From: Scortum barcoo
Lineage: Eukaryota; Chordata; Actinopteri; Centrarchiformes; Terapontidae
Length of the DNA: 64,000 nt
Direction of reading: 5' to 3'
Assembly: GCA_023238725.1 (NCBI GenBank)
Contig: CM041538.1
Span: forward strand, 14,134,880-14,198,879
In this document: positions 48,941 through 64,000 of the stretch, in pieces
Layout: each line of letters begins with the position of its first letter
Position numbering within the stretch: position 1 is the stretch's first letter
The notes under the pieces: model-generated
What the model saw: the letters and a program-made list of their open reading frames with translations, nothing else
Databases searched by the model: none
Told to the model about the DNA's origin: nothing
Position numbers and translations under genes: made by a program

Positions 48941-51474
48941 CTGAGGAATGAAGGAAAGAGGCTGACATGACGGTGACAGTAGGCAGTGGGCAATGCAATA
49001 TTTAATTTTTTTTTTGTAATATATTTGGATTGTAGCAGTAAGGGAGGTGAAGTTAAATGTCATACCAAAATCAATTAATTGTTGTGGAATTGCCAAGATT
49101 GTTGGATTCACAAGCGGAAGCAAGAGAAAAATCTGTGCAGAGCTTTCTCGTGACATGCAAATTTGTTCTGTTCAACAACTGCAGGGCATCTCGACAGTGC
49201 TGACCTCTGAGGGAACAGAGAGCCAGAGAGTCCAAAATTTGAAGAAGCTATTACACCAACTGTATGAGACAAATGGCCTCATAAATCAGCCATTGTTAAC
49301 TTTCAGTTGTGAGACAGAAGCCAAGGCACAAGTAGGTCTCATGAATAAACCGCTTACTTTTTGTGCAGTTAGTAACTGACCTAGCTAGCTTTCTATCTGA
49401 CAGGTTTACCAGCCAAAGTAGCTCGCCAACTCGCCCATAGCAAGCTTCCAGGACCCCTCTACTATATGGTGTGTTAAACCTGAACTGATTGCCTGCAATG
49501 TTTTTTTTATTTTTATTTAAATGACCAAACTGAAGTAGAGAGGTGGCACAAGTATAACATAATAAGACTCATTCGAGTGGTTAAAATCATATAACTGGAA
49601 CAAGGAGGAGAACAACACACAATCCCTTCTTGTGTCAGAGATTAAAAAGAGGATGTTTCTGAGTCTGAGCTCATCCCTCTGGAGAGTCTGTTGCTCGTGG
49701 CACCGGTGGCGGAGTGTCTCGCTTGCATTTGCGTTTGGGCCGTTGTGCGTTTATAAAAGTGAGGGCCCGCTCTGTTTCGGTTTGCTGAACAAACAGCGCT
49801 GTGGCCAAAAACAGGAAGAGAGCTGGTCCAGGAGTGTCAGAGGCCTGTGCCAACTCTGTGCCCTGTTCTGCCAACATGCCAACTCTGAAGTAGCTGAACG
49901 ACACACAGAGCTTCATTCAACAAGCATTTGTATGCACAGACTTGCGTTGTGAAGACCTTTTGTGGGATGTATTAATATTACTTCATTTCCAAAGTTTATC
50001 TTGGCAAGAGGAGTCTCAGCCTAGTGTAAGAGATTGCATATACTTTATATTATGTAATGGATAATGTAATAAAGGGTCACTATTTCTTGGCGCACTTGAC
50101 TAACGCGTGCCAGCAGCAGTCCTGTTGTATTTGTAGGTTGCATAAAAATCTGATCGAGGTAAGTTAGAGCCCTGATATATAATAGTTTAGATGTGCAAAA
50201 TACAACTCATTATTACAGTATTAGAACTTACTGTAGCCATCCAACACTTTTTCCCTGGACTGTACAGAGATGATGCAACGGCACTAATAGGATATATGGA
50301 AGGTGTCTGTGACAAAAATTAGAGGTTTCTAAATTGGGATGAGATACTTAAAGTACACTAAGCTTAAAGGAGGAGCTCCAGTTGTCAAAAGTAGAGTTGT
50401 GAGAATCCCAAAGAGGGAAGTGAGATTTGGGTAGGGGCCAGTTCAACTGACCTAAGCTGGGACAGTCCTGCTGCAGTGTTTGTTTGTCTATTCGAGCCCT
50501 GATGTATGAGCATGTATGAGTTGTTTATCTTATCTCTCAGTAGGAACAGACAAAACCCATATGGGACAAATAAGAAACGCATGGAAGAAAAACACAAGGT
50601 CCCGTCCACAGCTGTCATCTTCTTACTACAGCACTTTCATGTTTCTGTTGTTTTTATACTATTAAATCTATGGAGACCGCTGGTTTCTGTGCTGTGGGCG
50701 TACTATTTTTATTTTTGGAGAGGGTGAAGTGTTTGTTTTAATAGTGTACAAAATGTCCTTTTCCATATACCGACTAACAGCCAGTGCAATGATGTTTCAT
50801 TTTTACCGAACACGAGGATGAATGGGAACGTACCCTTTCTTGCATGCATGTGTACACACACCCACTCGCCACACAATTGAGATTATTCGTAGTATCAGCA
50901 GTGCTGGAGGAAACCTACTGTAGATTAAATATGAATGGAGAAATGTGCTGGCTTGTGCTGGGAATAGAGGACAGACAAAAGAGTTGCGGGGAAGATGTCA
51001 GAAAATATATAAATCGTTCTTTTAGGCACGTAAATAAGCTGGTGGAAATTACAATCAGCTGAGCCCTGCCTGTTCCCCTGGTGCAGATAAATGGATGTGG
51101 GAAAATAGTGGAGAATAATTATGCTTCATGTTGTAGAGGTTAACTTTCTCTCTCTTTATGTGTGTGTGTGAATGCAGCTTGATCAAATCTAGTGGGAGCG
51201 TCAGATTCTCTGAGTCACACTTTGATATAATTACTGACCTATATTCAGCAGCTGTAGCTTGTCCACACAGTTTTCATACAGTCTGTTGGTTTGGTAGCTG
51301 GGGACTTGTGGCCCCTGTGGAGCGATTATCATTTTTAAGACTTAAACTGGGTCTACGTGCTGCGACACACATTCAGGGTGAGCACAGTCAAGAACATTTA
51401 CACAGACTTTTCCATTCTGTTGTTTTGGCACAAGAATGCACCAAGTGGAATAAACCGCATCTGATCATATGATC

Positions 51475-51809
51475 ATATATCGCCTCAGCACCATGGGGAG
51501 CAGAGCTTTCAGTTGTGTTCCAGCTCTGGATCACACTTCCTCCTGATCTCCGCAATACCGACTCTCTCCTCACCTTCATATCTAAACTCAAAACCCATCT
51601 TTTCAAAATAGCATACTCACTGTAACCATGCTTTGCATCACTCCCTAACCACACTATCTTTTATGTGTTGGTTTTTAATTGTGTTGTTTATCTTTTTTGA
51701 TTTGTTGTTTTTTATTCTGAACTTTTAGTGCTGTCTATTTTTCTCTTTTCTTTATTGTACAGCGTCCTTAGGTGCCCTGAAAGGTGCTTTAAATAAAATG
51801 TATTATTAT
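51475..51809 (+). mobile_element. L2/CR1-type LINE, 3' end fragment
   Basis: The plus strand encodes, with one frame break, 'MGSRAFSCVPAL' then 'PPDLRNTDSLLTFISKLKTH' and 'LFKIAYSL' before a stop. This is the C-terminal signature of L2/CR1-group reverse transcriptase proteins (consensus-like 'WNSLPPDIR...FKSKLKTHLF'). The 3' untranslated part ends 'aggtgccctgaaaggtgctt' and 'taaataaaatg' with ATT repeats, a familiar fish L2/Rex1-like tail. A 5'-truncated copy, antisense to xxylt1. Confidence 0.8.
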
Positions 51810-52154
51810 ATGACGTCTAACAACCAGTGTGCTCTCAAACAGTAGAGTTAACTGAGGCATATGCAACAGGTTCTTGTGGTTAAAAATTCAGAAATGTGAC
51901 AGAATTGGACTTTTTGCTGAAGCAGCTCGATGGAACTTTTCATTTCATTTCAAAGTGTAAAAACACAATTCACAGTTTTATGAGCAGTTACATATCAGAC
52001 TAATCAAAGCTTGTGACCAGTTGCCAGGCAACCAGAAGTGACTCCAGGAAGTTACTGCTCCCAGCCAAGAAATGATCAGGGACGTAAAGGTGCAAACTGA
52101 TGCTTTAAAACTTGGATTTTGTTTAGAGTTAAGTTGTTGAGTTGTGAGATTTTG

Positions 52155-52320
52155 AGGTGCTGCACAGAGCAAGGCTAGCTGTTTCCCCCTGTTACTAGTC
52201 TTTGTGCTAAACTAAGCTAATTGACTGGCTGACAGATATTCTGTATTAATCTTCTCAACTAACTCTCCGCAATAAAAGTGAATAAATATTCTTCTTACAT
52301 ATCAGCCAACATGTACACGA
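52155..52320 (+). repeat. Dispersed teleost repeat relic ('gctagctgtttcccc')
   Basis: Contains 'gctagctgtttccccctgtt', 'agtctttgtgctaaactaag', 'attaatcttctcaactaact' and 'ctccgcaataaaagtgaata'. I recognise this order, from memory, as that of a dispersed fish repeat often found in introns. Related fragments lie at 41845-41895 (inverted) and possibly at 40328-40362. The class is unknown. Confidence 0.6.
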
Positions 52321-55300
52321 GCTAATAAGAGCCTGCTTGATTTACCAATCAAGCTCTAAAGAAAAAAACTCACATCTTAGTTTTAACAGATATGCAGAGG
52401 CTTATCGTCTGAATGCTCTTGACAACAATGTTGGAAACGTACAGGCTACGTATAGGCTAAAGCGACTGTTTTTTAGCCAAACTTAAAACTTCTGTATTCT
52501 GCATGTTTGCACATAAAATACAAGTGTGCATGTTGTGGATGTGGGTGAAAAAAAATTGTAAAAAAAAATGCAATTACTGATGTTAAAAGCTTTGTTAAAA
52601 AGAAATTACAATATAAACCCCGGCAGAGAATCAGATAAACTTTAAATGATACTTTTAATCATGTCAATAATTTAAAACTGTACCACAAAACGTGCATGAA
52701 AATATTTCCAGTCAAGTTCTTACATAAATAACATCAGGAACTATTCACAGAAGACATGTGTTTACAATTACCAGCTAAACCAAAAGCCCCTCTCATATCA
52801 AATACCTCTGTGTTGTTTTCATCCTCATTTCGAGGCACAAAAAAACTGGAAAGAGTTTGGTCAATATTACATATTAACTTGCACGCTCTTGTAAAGACAT
52901 ATTAGATAAGTTAGATGTATACGGTATGTGTCATTTTATTTAAAATCAGATATTAAGCTGCACTTCAGTCATGTTTCTCTTATGAGGTTTCTCTTGCTTT
53001 GATACTCAATGAATCTGGTCACCTCGGCCTTTGAGAAGTTGTGAGATTTGAAGGACGAGGACAGACTGCAGCTCTGTTCTCTGTCACAATGACTTGAAAT
53101 TTTTCTGTTCCTTTGTACCAGTACACTCAAACCTGACTGTAGTCGAAGTAGACACATAACCTCTTAGCTTAGATCATTGCCTCTTAAAGTGCCTCCTCTC
53201 ATGTTCTGCCAGTTCACAGCTCCATCGTCTCCTGCCTCCAATTTTCACTGTAACACAGTGTCTCTCTCTCACTCCCTCTCTCTCACTTACTTGGAAAGAA
53301 TGAAAAGCATTAGCAGGTGACGAGGACATTTTGTGCTGCCATCCTGTCCAAATGTGTCCTCCACTTTGTTCAGGACAAAAAGCAACCTGCTCTCTGAGTG
53401 CTGCGTAAAACACGCTCGCTGACGGAGGGAAGGTCTGTCTCTGAGGTACACAAATTAAAATGTCTGGTTCTTTTCATCATGGAGCAATTTGGCAACGTGT
53501 AGAAGGTATCTTAAGGAAAATCCCTGCATTGCTGGGAAAGAACAAACAAGAACGCCTGCAGATTTAAAATCCAAGTTTACAGAATCATAAAAAAAGCACA
53601 AATGATTTCATTTACCACATACCTTATAAAACAAGATTTATTCTCACCCCGTCTGATGAGTTAGAGGATTATGATGGTACAATCTTTTCAAAAACATTTT
53701 ATCCACACCTTGCAAAACCTCTTTTTGCACAACAAAGACACAGTGAGAGCGCTACATAGCTCACAGCCATCTGACTGTAAAACACTAGTATACGTGACCA
53801 AAATTAAACATCTCACATTCAACATTTGTTTCTGTCTTAGAGCAAAAACTGGAAGTACGTGGGCTGTATCACACAATCGAGACTCAACACATAAGAGAGT
53901 GACTTGCCAGCTGCTAATGTCTCTCACTGTGTGTGTTTGTGGCTTTGACTGTGACACTCGCTGTATGTAAGTGGGTCTTAAAACATTACAAAATGCAGCT
54001 GTAGAGCAAAGACGTGCAGCATTTTTTCCAATAATGAACTTTTCAATGGCAGGATGTGCTCTGAATGTGGCTGGTGGGAGGACGCTTTCTCCTGCATAAT
54101 GCCCTGTCCATTAGCACCAAAACAGAGTGGGAGCTGAGAGCTCTCTCCACTCAACACAGGAAAACACTCCAGGTGAGAGGATGCACTTGATGCATCCCTA
54201 ATACCAAGTCTCAGAATTGAAATACTGCAAGGTCCGTTGACCATTGGCTAATGACTAACAAGCCAACTCACTGGACTAACAAGGTGGCAGCAGATTTGTT
54301 TCTCAAATGTTCACTCAAGCTGGATCATCTTTAGCACTTTATATGCAGCAGCAGATGCCCAAATGGCTCAGAGTAAAAAGACATCCCTGGTTATAAGTTA
54401 TAGTCTCCCCAGATTCTGTCAGTGCAAAGATAACACAAGCATTATCTGTGAAATCTTTTCTCTTGTAAGAAGAAACATGAACCAACTCCATTAAAGCGTA
54501 AAATATAACCCACATTTGTCAAGCTTGTCTTTCAATCATATATTTCCCTGTTAAACCTTCAAACCAGTCAAAATGATCTTCTTTGGCTTTTATAATGCCT
54601 TTATCACCTTCTTTTTGAGCTATAATGAAATTCCAGCACATCAGTTTTTTTCAACTGCTTGACCAATGATTCAGTTCCTGGTTCGGTTTTACAGCAAACA
54701 TGTTAGGAGATGCTCAGTTTTTACTCTTACATACACTCAAATTTTAGTCTCACATAATTGTCTAGTCCTCATATATAATATAATCACCATTAACTTTTAA
54801 AAAGATGTTAAAAGCATCTGCTACTGTCACTCAACCCCCCAGTCAATACTAAAAGTTTCATTTTGCATGATGCCTTGGATTTGTATCTTGAAATTATGCC
54901 AGTCCATGCAAATCACTAAAAAAGAACATGTTGTTTCTGTGGACCTCATATGACTGGGTGAAACAGCAGTATCTCAGTGGACCAAGAAATATCCCAAACT
55001 GCTGTCAACACTTTTTAAAATTTCCTTTCGAGAAAAATAGCGGAAGAGGAAGAAATTTCTGGTGCTGGAATGTGCTTCAAAAAAACTTGAACATGCCGTC
55101 ACTAGACACTGCAAGCTCACACAAAGACATCCCCACACATGCTCATACACCCATACTGATCTACAAAGACAGACAGTTGTTACAGTTTGTGTGAAAGCTG
55201 TTAACATCCCTTAAATTTCAACCGGTGAGGCTGTACATGCCAAGAGGCACGATCTCCAGCTCTGTGTGTTTTAAATTGCGTCCGGGCCCACAGGAATCAC

Positions 55301-56656
55301 ATTAGCAGGGGATTCCCAGGGTTAGAAACCCATTGAGTACAGTGGCAGGGCAGAGATACAGATCAGAGATGCTGGTGCCAACTGGAGTCTGGCAGGAAAA
55401 CTACAGCTCCACTTCTAAAACCTGACATCATCAACATTTCAAGCTCTGCAGACTAAGCTTTACTGTCTGTATATACAAATACTATCCTTCCACTGCTGAC
55501 ATACTTATTTCCCAACTTTGTTCATCAAGACAACCATTAAAAAACCAACATTGTACTATATATTTATACATTATCAGGGAGTTTGGGACACATAGTCTCT
55601 AACATTTGGTATTTGTTGACTTTGATACATATCTGTTCAACATCTAGGTAAATATTAGATCAAATTTAGACACACTGAAATGACAGTTGTAGGCTACTCA
55701 ATTCAGCAAACTGTATTTTTCACAAGCTTGGTCCAAATAGGTCCTATTTAAAAACCACAATTAACTCACACTTCAGAGATTTCACTCATGATCCACTAGA
55801 GAGAAGAGATACCAAGAAGAAGAGGAGGTTGGAACTCCAAAAACACAACATGCGTCGTACAGTCATTTTGTCCTGTTCCTAAGGTACTCATAGAATCAGT
55901 ATTGACAAAATGAACAATAATCTGCTGCTAGTGACTTTGGTGAAAGTGACCATCAGCTGGTACCTGAATGTATCAATCTGGTTGTCAAAACAAAAAAAAA
56001 ATGGTAACATTTATTATTTTTACTCATATGCTGCACTGTGGAGCCCGCCTGTCAGCAGAGCTGCTCCAGCAGATAACAGAAAAACAGAATACGGAGCAGT
56101 GAAGAAAGGACCGGATTTTAATCTGGTTTACTCAAACCAACACCAGTCCAGCTAAATATTTCCAGATTGCCCCTCATCTCTACAGATTACATATTTAACA
56201 ATAGAGGACACTTTAATATCCTTATGCATTATTTAAAGCAGATCGTGCCTTTTAAACAAAGACAGTCTTTTTGGTAGAGTCAACAGATCCCCACTGCAGT
56301 CATAAGGAAGTAATAAAATGTGAATATATTTAAAACTCAGGAGAGTGATATGAACATCATAATTGTACACTACAATAAAAACAATATGCCTTTAAAGATT
56401 TCTTTAATATGGTGACAGTTGAAAATTCTAAAGGAAAACTTTCACAAACACTAGCATACAGATGATACTGCTTATGAGTCAATGTGGGAGTTATTATTTG
56501 AAAATGTCTTCTAGCTGAAATCAAACGATTTGATTGAGTCTGTCATTCAGATACAGTCCAAGGGGAAACCACTGGGCCGTATGTTTATCCTTATAAGCAG
56601 CTGCTACATGAAACCTCCCATCTGACCTTGCCTTATGTAGTCTTACTGTTACAGAT

Positions 56657-56657
<1 letters not shown>

Positions 56658-56728
<71 letters not shown>
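56658..56728. repeat. (CA)35 microsatellite
   Basis: Perfect run of about 35 CA units in xxylt1 intron 3, followed 150 bp on by a second, imperfect CA-rich stretch (56878-56932). Likely highly polymorphic. Confidence 0.97.
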
Positions 56729-56731
<3 letters not shown>

Positions 56732-57255
56732 CTGTTTTGATGCTGTGCCTGGGTGGAAAACAGTGAAGTAGTCTAAACGAACCAGGCATGTTTGTTTTAC
56801 TATCTTGGAGAGGGACGGAAAAATCAGCTGAGGAACAAAGACCTTCAAATTCAGCAGAGTCTCTTGTTTACGTGTACGCACGCACATACACATGCACATA
56901 CACAAGCACCCACACACGCGTACACACACACAGTTCACTGCCGGTAATGAGTCTGAAATTTGGATTTAGATTAACAGCTGGTGCCATTATTGAGTGGTTT
57001 GTGTGTATCTTCATTATCTTAATCAGACGCCTCAGATCAAAAGTCAATATGAGAAAGACAAACTAGCTGACAGGAAAGCAAAAGAGGGATATACAGTACA
57101 AAGAGCCCATCTGTACTCTATATTCAAAAACACAAAACTTCTTACTCAACAACTTTCTGGATGGATATGAAAACACTTGAGTCGCCAGCAGAAGCAAAAG
57201 TTTATCTCACAAAAAATCCAAATGGTAAAAACTAAGAATCCAACTCAGCATTTAA

Positions 57256-57318
57256 AGAACTTTGAGCTGCATTTCTTGTATGAAGGTGCCATACAAATAA
57301 AGTTATATTATCATTACT
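57256..57318 (+). mobile_element. LINE 3' tail fragment
   Basis: 'actttgagctgcatttcttg' followed by 'tatgaaggtgccatacaaat' and 'aaagttatattat' is the familiar 3' end of an L2/Rex1-like fish LINE ('gctatataaataaagttatt'-type tail). Only the tail is present. Confidence 0.6.
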
Positions 57319-59179
57319 GATGCTGCCTTTGCTTGTTGTGACACTTCCATACACATCCTTCCAGTGTGCACATTGCTAAAGGTTTGAGCTGTGTTTATGG
57401 AGGATGAATACAATAGTCTGAGAAGGTGGCCTATTCTTCCCCTTTGAGCTGATGTGCAGGACTGAGGATGAGAGCAAGGATGAGTTAGGTCTCAAGCTCT
57501 GCGGTGCCACCACGGGGCACCGTGACCTTAAATCCAAATGGGTTCAGTGAGTTCACCTGATTGATGTCAAGCTCCCAATGAGATAATACCAATTAGAGAA
57601 GGTTATATGGATGTTATCGGTGTGTCTGTCAGTTCTGGGGTTTGGCAGATTGTCAGACCTGTCAGGAGTAAATAAACAGCGAGACTCTCTGAATCACAGG
57701 ATGGGAACAAAACATCTCCTGACGAGTAGCATCTCTCTTCTTATATTCTGCCAAATCCTCAATTATTCATCTGACAAGAAGGACTTAAAACAATAAAAAC
57801 ATAAACATCACGCCGTGCTGCTACTACAACTTTGACTTTGTAGCTGTTATCATGGATGAATCGCTTTTGGTTGCAATGTTTTTTTTTTTTGTTTTTTTTT
57901 TTGCAGATGACACCAGTTTCAAGTGTCATTTAAAGTCCATTTGGCTGCATCGCTCAGGCAGCACATTAGCAACACTTCAGTGTACTCTGTCACTGTTGAG
58001 AGGGCCCCCAGCTGGTTATACTTTCTGTTGCACGTTCAGCAGATTCTACCTGGATATTGTGCAAAAGCTGCACCACACAAGGATGATTAAAGTGTGACTG
58101 AAGAGCTGAAACATGATACTTTGCTGATTTAGAAAAGTAGAGTGACTACTTAGGTTGAGTTAAATTGACATCAACTGACATAAAAAATACAGAAGTGTAA
58201 ATCCGGGGGAAAAGAGGTTAAAAATGTACTTGTGTATTTGGGGAGAATCTGATGATTTGCATCCCTGTTATTATCCCAGTTTTGATTGTAGAAATTACTG
58301 TGCCACATTTTAAATGTTTCAGGTTTTACAGGTATTTCACTCTGAGTGTTGATTTCACAGCCTTGCATTTCATTTATGAGGAAAATTCCTGCGCTGAAAA
58401 CATTACACAGATCATCAGAGGCCACTAAATGTTTCTGTTAAATGTTGCAGTACAACTTTTTTCTTTTTTGCTTGTAGTTGTGGGAAGACAGACTGGTAAC
58501 ACTGCCGAGGTTCTTGTGAAGCCGAGTCTGTACGAGAGACTTCTGTTCTTTCTCACTTTAGAAGCTGTGATAGAAAATAACTGTGAATGTGCATATAAAC
58601 TCAAATCCATCTGGGGTCAAACACAGTGAGAGAGATCAGTATGGTGGCTTTACCCCATTAATGAGGAAGAGGAGGAAGGAAGTGGCTGCTCTCACCAATT
58701 CCATGCATAAAGGAAGCATATCAGCATTACAAAATAAACTTGATAACACGCAATATTTTTATCATTTTAAAAGAGTCTGTTCTGGACCAACTTACAGGGA
58801 AGATACACCGAGTGAGCAAATTGTCACTCCTGTGAAAATTTCCAATTTAAGGTTTCATCATCTAGGAAGAAAAACTAAGGGGTGTGTTTTTTTCCAGTCT
58901 TAAACTGACCTTTTGGTTTCTTTCTTTCTGTGTCAAAGTGAAGATATCTTATGGTTGAGAGGCAAAGCCTAAAAGTCAATATTTTTATCTTGATAGATGC
59001 TGACCCTTGATACAGACTCATCAAATCTCAGTCCAGTTACTCGTGTGTGTACATGGCTGATAAAAGAAAGGAAAACCTAATTAAATGAGTGGAGAAACAT
59101 AACAGATGCAGATGTTTCCACATAGATACACTGGATGGTAGAATTAAACACTTAAAATCCAGTTAGGCTCTGTGGCATG

Positions 59180-59720
59180 TATAAAAATATTGAGCAGGAC
59201 CAGTTAATTCTGATTTTGTATCAAGGCGTCAAAAGGAAAAGATCTCCGAAAGATCTCTGAAGTGACTTTCATAGAGCATTCATTGATGGGGGTCACAAAG
59301 AACAGTGACTAAAGTGACATTTAGATCTATGAGAACGACATCAGTGAATGTGACTGGAAATTACAGTGGTGCTTGACCCAGTTTTGATTGAGTGAGGGGA
59401 TCAGGTCACTGTGTTATGCTGCTGGTTCGAGTCCACTTGCCTCTTAGAGGAAAGAGTTACTATAAATCAATATAAAGTTGTTTTGAGTGATCGCCTTTAT
59501 CCTACGATGACACATTTCTATCCTGATGGGAGTGATCTCTTCTAGGATGATAATGCCCCCAGCCACATGGGGCACGAGGGGTCACTGAATGGTTTGATGA
59601 GTATGAAAATGATGTGAATCATATGCTGTGGCCTTCAAACTGAGGGAATGTCTTTTGGAAAAATGGTGTTCATCCCTCCAATAGAGTTAAGCTGTTCTGA
59701 AAATACATGGCTAGTCTAGC
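59180..59720 (+). mobile_element. Tc1/mariner-like transposon fossil
   Basis: The plus strand encodes transposase remnants, including 'DDNAPSHMGHEGSLNGLMSM'-like sequence in shifting frames. The conserved reading is visible in pieces: 'LLVRVHLPLRGKSYYKSI', then 'LSDRLYPTMTHFYPDGSDLF', a stop, then 'DDNAP', then 'VTEWFDEYENDVNHMLWPS'. This is the second-aspartate region of a Tc1-like DDE transposase. Right after 'LWPS' the sequence jumps to 'GNVFWKNGVHPS'. The segment that would hold 'SPDLNPIEHLW', with the third catalytic glutamate, is deleted. Terminal repeats are not obvious. It is dead, and its right end is about 115 bp from xxylt1 exon 3. Confidence 0.75.
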
Positions 59721-59835
59721 TAAAACAGTTTATGTAGGTTTTTCCTCTGTATCAGCTGGCACTTAAATATTGCAACCTCAAACCAGTGGTATTTTACATG
59801 GCCCTGAAAGATGTGCATCACTAATTTCTGCCTAC

Positions 59836-59968
59836 CTGTAGACTGGCTGCATCTCTCTGGTGATGCCTATTACTGCTCCTGGAGGGAACCGGTCAAATTC
59901 TTGGAAAAGGTCCCTGATGTTGGTCTTGTATTTCAGGTCCAGATCAAGCTGCACAATGCGCGTCAGGC
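59836..59968 (-). CDS. xxylt1: xxylt1 penultimate coding exon (exon 3)
   Basis: A 133-bp exon on the minus strand, between the acceptor CTTCTTTCAG and the donor CAG|GTAGGC. It starts in phase 1 and ends in phase 2, and joins the last exon in frame ('MQPVY' then 'HTFW' across a split Arg codon). Its 43 complete codons include 'IVQLDLDLKYKTNIRDLFQE' and 'FPPGAVIGITREMQPVY'. 'LDLDL' holds the DxD motif that binds manganese and UDP-xylose in GT8 enzymes. 'NIRDLF' and 'REMQPVY' are signature stretches of XXYLT1. The upstream exons, with the signal-anchor and the start of the catalytic domain, are not in the window. Confidence 0.93.

Positions 59969-64000
<4,032 letters not shown>

Larger units (their letters stand above)
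48941..59835 (-). other. xxylt1 intron 3 (10.9 kb)
   Basis: Bounded by a GT donor at 59835-59834 (GTAGGC) and an AG acceptor just before 48940, read on the minus strand. It holds an L2-type LINE 3' end (51475-51809), a dispersed repeat relic (52155-52320), a long CA tract (56658-56728), a LINE tail (57256-57318) and a Tc1-like fossil (59180-59720). Between these I see no further exon or RNA gene. Confidence 0.85.

Noticed and set aside
56521..56938. Cys-Val repeat proteins
   Set aside because: They are translations of the CA/TG microsatellite.

Overview
This window looks like teleost (percomorph-type) fish nuclear DNA. The evidence is AT-rich noncoding sequence, many (CA)n/(GT)n microsatellites, a near full-length Rex3 non-LTR retrotransposon, tRNA-headed SINEs with L2-like tails, a Tc1-like transposon fossil, and two spliced exons of a vertebrate glycosyltransferase gene. 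Nothing prokaryotic or viral was seen. Nearly all short open frames are chance frames in intergenic or repeat DNA.

The one gene I can name is xxylt1 (xyloside xylosyltransferase 1), on the minus strand at the right end. Its terminal coding exon (48544-48940) and the preceding exon (59836-59968) are bounded by good splice sites. Their phases match across a 10.9 kb intron. Exons 1 and 2 should lie beyond position 64000. The enzyme adds the outer xylose to the xylose-glucose O-glycan on Notch-type EGF repeats.

Positions 1-48 kb form a gene-poor tract downstream of the xxylt1 stop codon. In human, from memory, a large gene desert separates FAM43A from XXYLT1 on the same side, so this tract may be the fish counterpart. 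It holds Rex3 (13275-16538, with a 13-bp target-site duplication), SINEs at 7.1-7.4, 30.5 and 36.1-36.4 kb, several interspersed repeat relics, microsatellites, a (GTTAC)n minisatellite and two near-perfect hairpins at 41.2 and 44.0 kb. It also has several high-complexity stretches that could be conserved regulatory elements.

Intron 3 of xxylt1 (48.9-59.8 kb) holds LINE tails, a repeat relic, a long CA tract and a Tc1-like fossil close to exon 3. The right edge (60-64 kb) is presumably intron 2 and carries a TA/CA compound microsatellite.

The most speculative items are splice-bounded open segments on the plus strand between 43.4 and 47.9 kb, just past the 3' end of xxylt1. They could be an undescribed small gene or chance. 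I found no convincing novel system.
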